Part shown: positions 39,201-53,500 of the stretch, in pieces | Position numbering within the stretch: the first letter of the stretch is position 1 | How the letters are laid out: each line of letters begins with the position of its first letter | From: Leptodactylus fallax | Lineage: Eukaryota; Chordata; Amphibia; Anura; Leptodactylidae | Direction: 5' to 3' | NCBI GenBank assembly: GCA_947044405.1 | Contig: CAMRHE010000028.1 | Span: forward strand, 7,648,001-7,712,000 | DNA: 64,000 nt | Program-made: the position numbers and the translations under genes | Notes under the pieces: model-generated | Told to the model about the DNA's origin: nothing | The model's database searches: none | The model's input: only the letters and a program-made list of their open reading frames with translations

Positions 39201-41443
39201 AGCTAGATAACTTCAGGAACTAATGTGCCCAAAAATTTGCTGGTGTCACCTAACCTTTTAATGATGTTTTAGAAGTTTCTACGGCCAGGTAAATAAAAAA
39301 ATAAAAATTGAATGACCTAAAGGACTCTTAAAATATACAAGAATCCGTCTACCCCTGTCTTATGTCATGCTAACCACAGAAATGTTATCCCGGCCCATAA
39401 AATGTTAAAAACCAACTGGCTCGATGGTTACATAATCAAAAAGTATTAACAGTAAAGTTGATAAGTCTCCAGTGATTGTCTACAGGGCAGCATAAAGAGA
39501 GAGTGTGGGACTATGGGGCCAACTTTTTAGTTTATTTCAACACTCTGCAATAGTAGGCCTCATCACAGACGATGATGACAGGGAGTACAGAGAACTGAAC
39601 CGGTTTTTTGTGGACTGGTGCCACCAGAACCACCTGAAGATTAACGCGGGGAAGACCAAGGAGATGGTGGTGCACTTCCGTAAAGGCAGATGCCCTCCTA
39701 AACCAGTGGACATCCTGGGGACGGGCATCGAGATTGTGAACACCTATAAGTACCTGGGTTTGCTCCTTAATAATAAGCTGGACTGGGCAGATCACATGGA
39801 GGCCCTGTACAGGAAGGGCCACAGCAGGCTCTACCTGCTTAGGAAACTGAGAGCCTTTGGAATCCGGGGGGCACTTCTTAGAACTTTCTTCAACTCAGTA
39901 GTGGCATCAGCCATCTTCTTTGGAGTGGCCTGCTGGGGGAGCAGTATATCAACCAGGGACAGAAATAAACTTGACAAGCTGATTAGAAGGGCCAGCTCTG
40001 TCCTGGGGAGCCCACTGGACCCAGTGCAGGTGGTGGGTGACAGAAGGATACTGTCCATGGTGAGCTCCATGCGGAAGAAGAAGTCCCATCCCATGCATGA
40101 GACTGTGATCGCGCTGAGCAGTACTGTCAGTGACCGACTGCTCCACCCTAGGTGTGAGAAGGAGCGCTATCGGAAGTCTTTCCTCCCCACTGCGGTTAGG
40201 CTGTACAACCAACACCGACCTAAGCGGAGATCATTACACACAGAGAACTGAAATATCTCTCTGCCTGTTAAATCCCCTCCCCCCCTCCTCTGCTACGTCC
40301 TATATGTCTGTCTGCTATTAATGTAATGCCTCTCACCTTGGAACATTCCTGTACATGTTGTATTTGTATTTGTATCTGCTTATCTTTGCTGCTGTAACAC
40401 ACTGAATTTCCCCACTGTGGGACTATTAAAGGACTATTATTATTATTATTATTATTATTATATCCAGTTGATAAAAAATGGCTGTAGGACTGGACCATCA
40501 TATAAAGCCACAAATTGCTTGACTACCTTAACTCGGCAGTGCAGAACACATATTTTTAGCTCCAGGTCACAGAGATGACCAAGTGCTATTTTTGTTATCC
40601 ATATTTTTTTAACCTGTTATAATATAATTTTTTTCCTCCATTTAATTTCCGCTTTATGAATTCATGTGATGAATGGTAAAGCACTGGGGAGCTGACTTGT
40701 GTTTCCTAAATAAGATTTGTCTGTGCAGTTAATTAGTGTTCAGCGACTTGTTCTTTTTCACTGGATTAGCAGAACATAAAAATGCAAAGTGATTCCTGTG
40801 TCCTGTATGTATTTACAGGGATCTCTATGCACTAATGTGAATTAAAAATGTGTTACCTGTCCAAGACTTAATGGGGAGGGGAAAATTAGAGTAGTCACCC
40901 AGAAAAAAACAAATACTGCTTCTATTCTTTTTTATCCCATAGGAGCTGTGACCTGATTGGATGGTAGAGGGAATCATATTTTTAAATAATTATTTTGTTT
41001 TATTTACACTATATTTCATAAATTATTTTCAATGTCACATGGCAGAGATATATATATATATATATAGTGTTTTCCAGCATCGGTGCCTTGGATACCCAAC
41101 AGGGTTCCATGAAATGACTGCATACCTTGATGCAACATTAACATAATTTTGGTAAAGGGTATCCCAATGATTTTTTTTTCCAGGGTTGCCCTGAATGTGA
41201 AAAGGTAGAAAAATACTGCTCTGGGGGAACTGGTTATCATTGAGGTGATCCAGTTCATGTATGGAGTCTAGCAGGCAATGCTCCATGGGAAAAAAGTATG
41301 CAAATTAGCTCCTCCAGAAGGAAGAAAACAGTCCCAAGATAGCTGACCTGTAAGTCAATATTCATGCCACCGAAGAGCCAAGGATATCGGCTTGGCAAAT
41401 ATAGCAAATCTAAGTCTTTTCTCATTTGTGAAAGAGAGTAATG

Positions 41444-41494
<51 letters not shown>

Positions 41495-41512
41495 TATAGA
41501 TAGATAGACTAC

Positions 41513-41548
<36 letters not shown>

Positions 41549-44500
41549 GATAGATAGACTACAGATAGACAGATAGATGATAGATATATAGATGATAGAT
41601 AGAAAGACTACAGATAGATAGACAGACTATAGATAAATAGATAGATAGATAGATAGATAGACAGACTACAGCATACAATGCTCCATGCACCTCTCATTTG
41701 TGGCCTTTGTTGGATTTTCAGACCTAGGGAAACAGCCAAGCAATGCCTATGATGCTTTCAGAAGTGCAATGACCCTTTAGGAATCATCTTTCCTTCCCCT
41801 GAAGAATGTTTAATTTAGTAATAAGCCATCATCTGACTTCAGCTCCACAGCCTTGGGTTGGCACCTCATCACTGTGACCAAATGGAAGCTGGAGAAGTAT
41901 TGGTCTATGCCATAATACACATGGCCAAGGAGGATGACAAGCAAAAACTTAGGGCGCAATGACCATAGACAACAGCTGTCCAATCCTAACCTAGGGTAAT
42001 GTTATAGAGCCTTGTATCTTATACCTAACTACCACAACAATGCAGACACTCACTAGTCGGAAAGTCTGCAGAGCCGGTAAACAGGAAACTATCCTACTGT
42101 GTCGCAGTAAGATGAATGGAACATGTTCTGAGCACACCAGTACCGCTAAGAAGGACGCAAGAAGGCAGAACTGAACTTCGTCTACTTTCCAAGGTCTCTG
42201 CAGTAATAAGCCCAGCCACTAACGATGCCGCTCACAAACTAGAAACCCAAGATCAAAACGTGAACTCCTATCATCTTCCCCCAAGTAGCCTTCTAATCAG
42301 GACCAGAATCAAAGGCGCTGCATCCATCTTTAAAGCTTCCGCTTCACTTAGATGTCTTCAATATATCTTCTTTAGTTTTGCCTCTTATTATTCTGATAGT
42401 TCCTTGTCAGATCCTCCAGCGTTTTCTAACTTCTAAGAAATCTCAATAAACTATTTCATGATACCCCTTAAATGTGGACCCAGCGGAGTAAAGTACACCG
42501 AGTAATTGAGTCTGTTGACCAAATGTTATTAATTGTAATGTAACAAGTAGAAATCGGGAGAAATCTGATCAACACTATTCAAAAGGGTCTGAGATCTATG
42601 GAATGATCCAAGGATTAACTATTAAAGGGCAGTGCGATTTGCTAGTTACTATGAAGTTTCATTATGCACTGTCACAAGCCCTAATATTACTGTGCACCGA
42701 ATCTACATCTATTCTGGTGGACCCATATAGGTCTCACAGAGAGTTAGGGAACCAACACAGATTTCAAAGCCTTTCCACATGATTGGAAATGGCTAGCAAG
42801 AGACTCTCTGATACTAAGATGGGCCAGAGTACAGTACTGAGAACCAACACCTGGAAGGGACCCTTGTGTATATTGTCAGTGTATTGCTCTTGGGAATCAA
42901 TGAAACCTACATGCATGGCTTGTATGACTTGTACCATCTGTTCCATAGAAACATGAAAAGCACAGGCTTATATAACAGGCAATTACAGATATTTCATGTT
43001 CTGGTTTTTTGGCACAAACAACCTTCTTCACTAAGGATAGCTTATGTCTCATACTAATGTATAACCCTTAGTAAATTTACCACTAAAGTTAGGGTTTTCT
43101 CGTCCCTACACATGACCATGATATTTTCTTACCAATCTATTAATGATTTGTAACTTTCTATATTAGACCATATCTCATTATGGGGAATTTATTAAGACTG
43201 GCAGTTCACAAAGGGAAAACTCCATTTGATTCAGGTTATCCTAACCTATCTATCTGCAGGGCTGGGGTGATATGCTGGTTCTGGTGACACTAACCTATCT
43301 ATCTGCAGGGCTGGGGTGATATGCTGGTTCTGGTGACACTAACCTATCTATCTGCAGGGCTGGGGTGATATGCTGGTTATGGTGGCACTAACCTATCTAT
43401 CTGCAGGTCTGGGGTGATATGCTGGTTCTGGTGACACTAACCTATCTATCTGCAGGGCTGGGGTGATATGCTGGTTCTGGTGACACTAACCTATCTATCT
43501 GCAGGGCTGGGGTGATATGCTGGTTCTGGTGACACTAACCTATCTCTCTGCAGGGCTGGGGTGATATGCTGGTTCTGGCGACTAACCTATCTATCTGCAG
43601 AGCATGATGTGATATACTGGGTTCTGGTGACACTAACCTATCTATCTGCAGGGCTGGGGTGATATGCTGGTTCTGGTGACACTAACCTATCTATCTGCAG
43701 GGCTGGGCTGATATGCTGGTTCTGGTGACACTAACCTATCTATCTGCAGGGCTGGGGTGATATGCTGGTTCTGGTGACCCTAACCTATCTATCTGCAGGG
43801 CTGGGGTGATATGCTGGTTCTGGTGATCCTAACCTATCTATCTGCAGGGCTGGGGTGATATACTGTTTCCGTTGACCCTTACCTATCTATCTGCAGGGCT
43901 GGGGTGATATGCTGGTTCTGGCGACACTAACCTATCTATCTGCAGGGCTGGGGTGATATGCTGGTTCTGGTGACACTAACCTATCTATCTGCAGGGCTGG
44001 GGTGATATACTGGTTCTGGTGACACTAACCTATCTATCTGTAGGGCTGGGGTGATATGCTGGGTCTGGTGACACTAACCTATCTATCTGCAGGGCTGGGG
44101 TGATATGCCAGTTCTGGTGACACTAACCTATCTATCTGCAGGGCTGGGGTGATATGCCAGTTCTGGTGACACTAACCTATCTATCTGCAGGGCTGGGGTG
44201 ATATGCTGGTTCTGGCGACACTAACCTATCTATCTGCAGGGCTGGGGTGATATGCTGGTTCTGGTGACACTAACCTATCTATCTGCAGGGCTGGGGTGAT
44301 ATACTGGTTCTGGTGACACTAACCTATCTATCTGCAGGGCTGGTGTGATATGCTGGTTCTGGTGATCCTAACCTATCTATTTGCAGGGCTGGGGTGATAT
44401 GCTGGTTCTGGCGACACTAACCTATCTATCTGCAGGGCATGATGTGATATACTGGGTTCTGGTGACATTAACCTATCTATCTGCAGGGCATGATGTGATA

Positions 44501-47500
44501 TACTGGGTTCTGGTGACCCTAACCTATCTATCTGCAGGGCTGAGGTGATATGCTGGTTCTGGTGACACTAACCTATCATTCTGCAGGGCTGAGGTGATAT
44601 GCTGGTCCTGATGACAATCAATATGTCATCACTTTACAAGATGGGAAAATCCCTTTTAAATTTATTTTTCCTAGCAATAAGTCTGCTTTCTGTTTGGATG
44701 ACCACCACATTAGTAGGTTTACTGGAATGGTCACAGGAGATTTTATGCTATACAACAAAGTACTTCTTTATGGTGTATAGAGCTGGCTATATAATTCTGA
44801 AAGTTGTTGACAGCATGGTGGACAGCGGTTCTTCTTAACCCGCTTCCTTGTCCTACACAAGCAAACTGGAAGGGGGGTCAAGTGTGCATGTGTTTTCAAT
44901 GAGGAAATGGAAGGAAGCCAATGCCAAACACCTCTGGTAGCCACTTATCTCCTGTGAGAACAAAAGGATCTAGCATGTTAAAACCCAACATATCTGATCC
45001 TATTTTACCCATAATTTGCCAATGAAGGAGAGTGAGGAGTCCCCCCCATGCACACTTTATGGTCGGCTGACGTGTGCAGGTACGGTGGACATTTATCTAA
45101 TGTGTATGGCCAACCATAAATCCCACAGACACAGAAAGCATGAGAAGATTGCACAAGAAATAATGGAGCTCCAGGTTAAGAGCAAGACATAGGGGCAAGG
45201 TGGCAGTAATAAGAAAGGCTGCAATTGACTGTATGTACTATCAGGTACTACCTTAAAAAGACATAGTGTAGTAAATGGAGACTTTTATAACATTCTGAAT
45301 TGACTTTCCAAAATATTCACATGTTGTCACATGGAAAAAGTATCAGCCGCATTTGATGCCATTTTGTATTAAAGGTACAGAACAAAATTGCAAACACCAA
45401 AAAACATAGACACGAAACAGTACTAAAGACACACAAAGAAACAGCACATTCTACTACACACATGGACAAGCGGAAGATATTGTGATAATATAGCAAGTAT
45501 CACAATGTCATACGACTAAGCTTATATTCCAACACATGAGCAATGTTCCCACTGAGCCGATCAATCTAGAAATGAAAGAGTTAAAAAATTAACCCTGGAT
45601 CATCTGATGTCCGCTGCCACCCGGTTTTCAACACCAACACTTGCAGATTATTCAGCTTGGAGGGAACAGTGATAATGAGCAGCAGAGAAAAGCCAGATTT
45701 CTATGAAATATGACTTTTTACCTACATTTATGCTAGAACTATGTGTTTTTAAGGGGATACCTGTGGTCCATCTCTGGCTTCATAGAAGTCCCCCACTCTT
45801 ATTTTTGCACTGAAGCTGAAATTGTCCCTTGTGATATCCATTATTCCATTTCTGCTGAGATACTGAAAAAATCACAGATTTTTTCTCTTCAGGATTTCAA
45901 AGCACAACAGCCCGATTGTTGCCCTTCTCCCCGTCACACACACAGTAACACTATGGCCGGAGGGTTTCCGCATTTACCCACATATACAGGACAAGATGGA
46001 ACACAGAACCAGACTCATTTGGATTACACTGTGACATATAGGGGTGACATGGAGTCAGTATTTACCCTGTACCTATAGTTTGGTGGAGGTCCTTGCATAC
46101 GCACTCTACAATGAATAGTCAGCCATACTAGTGCTGGTCCTTCTACATTATAGACATGGTGCTCATAGATCTTAATGGGACTTAAGGGGTTTTTAAGGTT
46201 ATTTTCTGCATTTTACATGGATGGGTTATCCTTAGGATAGACCATCAATATGTGATCAGTGGGGATGTGACTCAAAGGGCAGTGTATAACACAGATACAC
46301 ATTCATGGATAAGCCTATAGGAGGAAATATACATTAGACTAACTTCAACCTAACTCACGGATTACTGTAGACCGGTTTGATCATCTAATGTGTTCTTTGT
46401 GTTTGGCTGATACACCAGATGCTCAACATGCCCAATCCTTAGTTCACAAGGGAGAGCTGCCTGGCAGTAGTTTATTCCCCTCCCTCATTAAAAACACATG
46501 CACACTTGGCCAACCTGAGCATACATGAAGGGGGGGGTGTCATAAGGAATAGATGTCAGCTAAGCCAGCGTTCAGTCAACAGCTATTAAAGGTGCATGAA
46601 GCTTAGCATACCTCTGCTTAATGGTGGGGGGTCCTGGAGTCTAACACCCACTGATCACACACTTATGGCCTATCCTACTATAGGCCATCAATGAAAAATC
46701 CTAGTAAGTCCCTTTAAGCCTAAGGCCCCACATTGTGGAAAAGCTGATTTTTTTTGTTGCAGATTTTGCTGCGTTTTTAAGCCAAACCCAGGAGTGGCTA
46801 CAGAAGGAATAGGAAATATGAAGGAATCTCTTATACTTCTCCATTCTGCTAAGTTAAGTCTTAGTTTTGACTAAAAAAAAAAACACGGCATATCCTGTAA
46901 CATAATAAAGCAGCTTTTCAGCAACGTGGGGCCTCAGCTTAAGAGCACCAAAGCCCAAACTACAATCACCAGTAAAGGCCATGACACTTTTTGTCATCGC
47001 ACAGTGATGATGCGTCATGATGACATCACCATTGTGAGCAGTGATTGGCTGCGGAGTTCAAAAAAAGGTGGAAGTCACGTCATCACTATGCAATGTCAGC
47101 AGTAAATACCTGAAGCTCCAGTTGACCATTTATATACACCAGTTTACATGGTCATGACTTGTAGTCTCCAATGCATAAATCTGTAATTGGGCCCCAGCTA
47201 TCATGTGCCATTTATAACAATGGTGTCTTCTTATGCGGGGTCTTTGGCATGCAATGACACTAGGCCTGGGTGTGGCTGTGACCTCTGTACTATGCCTGTG
47301 CTAGTAATCTGTGGTAATAAGTCATAGTAAAGCCCTGCGAGGGCTTCCTGTGACCTGTAGTTCCACAACTAGAGGTGGTCAGTATACTGCACAAGCCTTC
47401 TGTACAGAAGAGCTGACATAGTTGTTGCTCAGGTACATTGGAGGCCATTGACAACTGCAGGTTAATACCCCTTTAGATAACTATGTACCCCTCGGGGGGG

Positions 47501-50500
47501 GGGGGGCGGCTATAAAGGAGGCCTATCAGAAAATCTAGGGCCCCTGGTACGCAAATATTTTTTTAGCCATTTTATTTCTGTGCTAAGGGTTAAGGCCGCC
47601 TGTAAGAACAACTTCTCTACCTGCGGCCCCCATACAAAGCTTCCTCCGAGCGTCCCTGGCACCTCCATGTTATCATAGCAACACCAGATCTGACGGCGAC
47701 CAATCAGATATCTTCTTTCATATGCTCAACTTTGTTTAAAGTAAAAACCATGCAAGATCTTGATTGGTTACCATGAGTACTAGTGTCTCCATGACAACAC
47801 TGAAGTGCTGTACCACTAGGAGGATGTATTGTGGGGCATTGTGGGTATTGAATCTGTATTGATACCACAGACATCTGAAAACTTTGCACAGCAATAATAT
47901 ATTAAAAAAATATTTTACAACGTTGTCTTAAAGGGGTTTTGCGGGATCATTCGCATAGGCCATCAATGTCAGATCAGTGGGGCATCAATTCTGCATCCTG
48001 GCGAGTCCTGCTGCCTCGTCACTGTTCACACTGGCCAAGTATTGCAGCCATGTCCTGGTCTGACATTGATGGCCTATCTTAAGGACAGGCAACAATATTC
48101 TGACTAACCCTACACTTTCCCAGAAGATCTAAGTAATATATACGGGAAAATAACACTAATTATGTAAACCTACAAATGTCACCCCAAAAGACATCCAAAC
48201 AAATCTCCAGAAATCAATACCATGGGGCAGATTTAATAAAACAGTCTAAAAGCAAAATTGTCTTAGTTTCCCATAGCAACCAATCACAGTGTAGCTTTCA
48301 TTCTGTATTCTGCTTCTGACTTAATGAGAGCTGCACTGTGATTGGTTGCTATGGGAAACTAAGACAGCTTTGCTTTTAGACCATTTTAATAAATCTGCCC
48401 CAACTTTATTAATATTAAAACAGATCAAACCCCACATGACGCTTTTGTCTCAGTGATTTGCGACTATTTAATGCTACTTGCGACTAATAGTCACAAGTGG
48501 TATTTTTGCACCAGCCTCTTCATGATTTAAGAGCGCCCTCTTCTGGCACAGGGGATAACAAGACTGGCGTAAAATAATTCAGTCTTAACGAATCCCACTC
48601 ACTTTTGTCAAAATAAAGACTTTAAAAAAGGGTTGGTTGTCTTAAAGCATAAAAATGGGGGAAGGAAGTCACAGCTGGACTCAAAAATATTAAGAAAAAT
48701 GTATACATTAATAATACATCATATAGCGGTATATGTATAAAAGGGTATACAGGGGCAGAGGCAGTCGCAACCCCCAACCGTGAGTCCTGACGCACGTTTC
48801 GAGCTGGTACTCTTTCATACGTGTAGGTTGGTATCTATTATGTTATTGTCAGTTATTGCACTATTGGCTATGTATTAAATATATGTGTAATATCATCGAC
48901 TTTACCTTATGTTCTACCTGCTATATGATGTATATTTAAGCAGAGATCAGCTGCGACCTCCTTCCCCTTTTATTTAATGTTTTTATTCTGACAACTGTGT
49001 TTCTGGTTTTTGTATTAATAAAGTTATGATATTGATTTTTGGAGATTTTTTAGGTGTAATTTGTAGGTTTACATCAATATTCTGATCCTGGAAATCCTTT
49101 AATACAGATCTTCTGCTTGTTCTCCTTTAAAGTGGTTGAACAAGACTACAAAAACATGACTTGTTTCTTACAAAAACAGTGCCACCCTGTCCATAGGTTG
49201 TGTCTGGTACTGCAGCTCGGCCTCATTCGCTTTAGTGGAGATGAGCTGCAAAACCACAGACAACCTACGGACATGTATGATGATGTTTGTGGAAAAAAGC
49301 ATCCATATTTTTGTAATCCTGTAAACCCCTTTAAGAGTCATCTCGTATCAACCAAATAGCTTGCCTATAGGTTAAGAATTGATAACCTTTCCATCAGCCT
49401 CTACTACGGTGGGCTCTGTAGGTCAAAGTTAGAGATTACACCCCACAGGGTCAATGATAAAGACAGAGACATATCCAACACGACAGTACAGCACAAACGT
49501 GTACATATGGGGTTGGTCTCTAACTCCTCCAGGTACGTGCGTCCCCTAATCCTTCAGTCACAGACAGTTTTACCTTCATTACTTCTGGATACTGCCGGAA
49601 CTTCTTTCCACACGGGGCAAAATAAGTGACTTCTCCCTGGAGGCGGCCGCTGACGTTCTTCAGTCTGGTTTCTCTTTGCCAGCTATAGGAATGATTCATA
49701 GCATTACATAAGATCCAGATACGGTGTCATAACTAAATCAGGTCATAGGGAAAGAAAATACAACCTTACATATTAGTGAAGCAACAGAAGAGACAAACCC
49801 AGACGTGTCCATGTTCACTCTCAGTAGCAACACATGTCAACAGGTAGAGGTGCTGAATTTTATGTACTTTCATCCTGCCTGTCCTGGGAGAGTCCCATAT
49901 GATAAAGTGGTGGCATATCACTGGAATATGACGGGTGGCCCAACCACCGGGGCCCGCCTAACACTTCATCCCTTTCTCTATTTGTCCCTGGCTATGCTGT
50001 GTTGTACACAACCTACCTTGTATTGTAGGTAATTTTATTACCAGTGTCTCTATTTGTGAGTTATGCCCCATTCTGGTCCTCAGCTGTGTCATGTGACTAG
50101 CACTGAGACTCTCTAGCAGACACAGTGTCTTATGCCTGGATAGGAAGTCAGTTTCTTTAATCATTCCTATGGCAGCCTCGATGTAAGTCTCCTAGGAATG
50201 AACAGAGAAATGGACTTCCTGCTCACACATTGTGTCATAGGAATGTCAGAGTGATGGTCACATGACATAGCTGAGGACCAGAACGGAAAGGATAACCTAT
50301 AAACACGGCCACGGGTAAGAAGATTACCTTCATAGTGTGGATGTTGATGGCTTTTACTAGCCTAAACCTTAAATGAATACAAAAAGTAGAAGGTGACCGT
50401 TCCCTTTAAATACATTTCAGCAAAGGAAGTGACATCACTAGTTGTACTCATATAAACATGGCCCTTCATCGGCTCTTTGTCAGCTATCCGCAATCTTCCC

Positions 50501-53500
50501 TTTGCTAGTGTGGGTGTGAAAGCTGCTTAGCTAAGACAGTATAATAAATCTATCACTAACTGTTATGAGACAGACAATAATGAGGTGATAACATTTAGCT
50601 TTACTGCAGGCTGTAATACAAGACGCCTCCACCAGTCTGGAGAAGACCCTTTTATGGTGACATCAAGTGGTCAACATGAGAACTACAATATTTCAAAATG
50701 TATTTTCACATTTGATAAGCTAAAAAAACTGCCCACAGATAAAATATGTCACTTGTAATGATAGTGGGGAGAATTTATTTAGACTGACATTTTATCCAAC
50801 AATCTTAATAAAGTCCTCGTCCGGCGCTAGATGCACCTGAATTTTCGAGAGGCTCTGGCCATTTAATAAATCAGGTACACTCCCATATGATTTAAAATCT
50901 ACACCAGTCAAGAACTGACATAGATGTCATATGTAACTCATGACAGTTTATAATACATTTGTCGGGCTGAACCATCCCACCCTAATCCACCTTGCTTTCT
51001 GCCCCGCTCCGCCCACTTTTCCAAAAAGTAGCAAGTGAGGCACAAAACAAAATATGTGACACATCTTTCAAGCAAGAAAGGGTCACGTGCCAAAGAAGCG
51101 TCACATTAACACCCATTTATACCAGAAACCTGGTATACAGTAGACGGGTTAATAGACCCCCCAATGTGTATAAATAACCTACCCATACTCCAGCGGGATC
51201 CGCAACTCGCGCTCATCTGTTACTCTTCGCCTCTTGGCAGAACCTTAAAAAGAGTTAACTTTGTGTTAATATTAAGTCTTTCCATTTTTAACCTTCCATA
51301 TCGGTAGAATTAAACCATTATTGGCACTGAATATACTATTAATAATGTAGACTGTCATCTGGACCCTTATTTTGGGTAAGTTTATCCCTGCTGCTCTACC
51401 ACAGGTGTCCAGCAGAGGGCTCTGTCATCAGCCTACATGGGGACCCATTGTACTGAATTATCTCAATTTGGCTTGTGCAAGTTGTAAACTCTGTTTTATA
51501 TCAGATGACACAGACCAATAGCAATTCATTTTTAAGGAGCTTCCAACGGCAAACATGCATAAAACGTGACGGCAGGGATCCTTTGGGCATACTATATGAG
51601 TGTATTTGAGCGTGTGTGAGCACATTCAAGAGAAACTTAAAAGCTATATTTTATACTGCAGAAGGTTTATAAATATTCTATGTCACATCTATACGCCAAA
51701 GATGAATATAGAAAATAGCAGGTGACAGGTTCAATTGCAAAACACTATATGATTTTTAATGGATTTCTTCTTCCTTGGAGTGTCCCATTAAGAACTTGTA
51801 TCTATAAGATGGCTGAAAAAAAAGAATTGCTGCAGGATCTCTCAGATTTCTGCTTGTGGGCTACGCAACAAAAACACACATCACATTTCTCCACTGCTAG
51901 GTGAGCCTACTCTAAATCATGCTTGACAACATTTGGCAAGGGGAATGTGGGAGATTGGCGCATGGGCATGCCGCCAATCTGGATGTAGCCATCCTACAGT
52001 AAAGCAACCCGTAATAGTTCTGAGGCAGAGTTCTCAGCATGCCTAGAGAAGACTGTAGCAAAGGATTAGATACCGCATGGCGTGCTGGGGCTGAGAGTGG
52101 CAGAGGAGCTGTGGAAGTCGGAGGATGGTGTATCAGGGCACAGGGCGGCCGGGGCAGAGCTCGGACTCTTCATGACTTGCAGGTTCAGGGGTGTGGAGTG
52201 CGCTGCGATGCTGTTTGCTGTGCTGTTTGCAGGGGTAGTTTTGTTGAACTTGAGTTTCTCTCCTTCGGTATCAGAGTCAGATTCATCCTTATCATCATCA
52301 TCTTCTGATCCTTCAGAGTCAGATTCTGAATTGCTGTCGGACTCTGTTTGGAGAAAAACAAGTCAAAGTTGCCGGCTGGTGTTTAGAAAGCTGCATGGTA
52401 CGGGGTGGGGATGGTGACACTGTCTATCACGAGCACCCAAGCTGTGCCTTGCAGCTGTCTTTTGATAACTACTCCTATCATCTTTAGCAATTTCATGGAC
52501 CACAGGACATATCAGATCAGTGTATTCTGCTTTCATAGGACTTACCTTGTCACAGCTTAAACCTTATTGCACTATCTGTTAGAACCATTACATTTATGTA
52601 CATGCATTAAATATGGCATTTTACCAAGCATGATAAAGTCCAATCTAAGAGCTATCATATCGCTTACTATTCCCTTTTCTTCTGCAAAACCCTTGAACAC
52701 CATTTATCCCCTGGGTTACACTAAATTTAAAGGGATTGTACAGGATGAAAAAAAAAACATGTCTGATTGTACATGGTATTGCAGTCTCATTTACTTTAAG
52801 GGAGCTGTAATACCAGGTACAACCTGTGGACTGGTGTGGTACTGTTTCGAAAGGAAAGCACCCATGTTTTCTAGTCCTGGCCACTGCACGATGGGGTGCT
52901 GGACAGTCTTGGAGATTATGCAATAATCTAAAATACCCTTAAAGATCTATTTTTACGATAGGTGATCAATGTGTGATCGGTGGTGGTTCAAACCCGGGAC
53001 CACTACAGATCAGCTGTTCAAAGTGGTAGTGGCACTCGGGTGAGCTTCCGCTTCACAGCCCAGCTTGCAGTTCACTCCTATGCAAGTGAAATACCAAGCA
53101 CAACCCTTATGCACTATGCTTGGTATTCAGTGAATGCCGCTGATCGGTGGGTATTACAATCCCAAAAAACTCCTTCAATATTTAACTCCTGGAAACCCCT
53201 TTTAAAGCATGAGGGGGCCTTTTGGTGACGACTGATCCTACCTGTTGCAGGAACTACCTAATGTGGTACCTAAAATGGAAGACAATGATGGACCTGGAAA
53301 GTGCCCACCAGAATTATTTCGCCGCTTCTCAAATTTCCTTGGAAAAGCCTGATGGAGGATTTTATATAAAGAACAAGTGATGATGGGAGGATAAATCTCT
53401 ATATGAAAGAGGTCGATAAATATGGAGCATGATGAATACCAGACTGCATGGTCCTGAGGGGAACCCTTTAAGAAGTATGGTAACTACTTTATTTTATATC

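Noticed and set aside
39505..40251. A complete 248-residue gene starting at 39505
   Set aside because: The first codons fall before the LINE homology starts; it is the truncated end of a retrotransposon ORF2.
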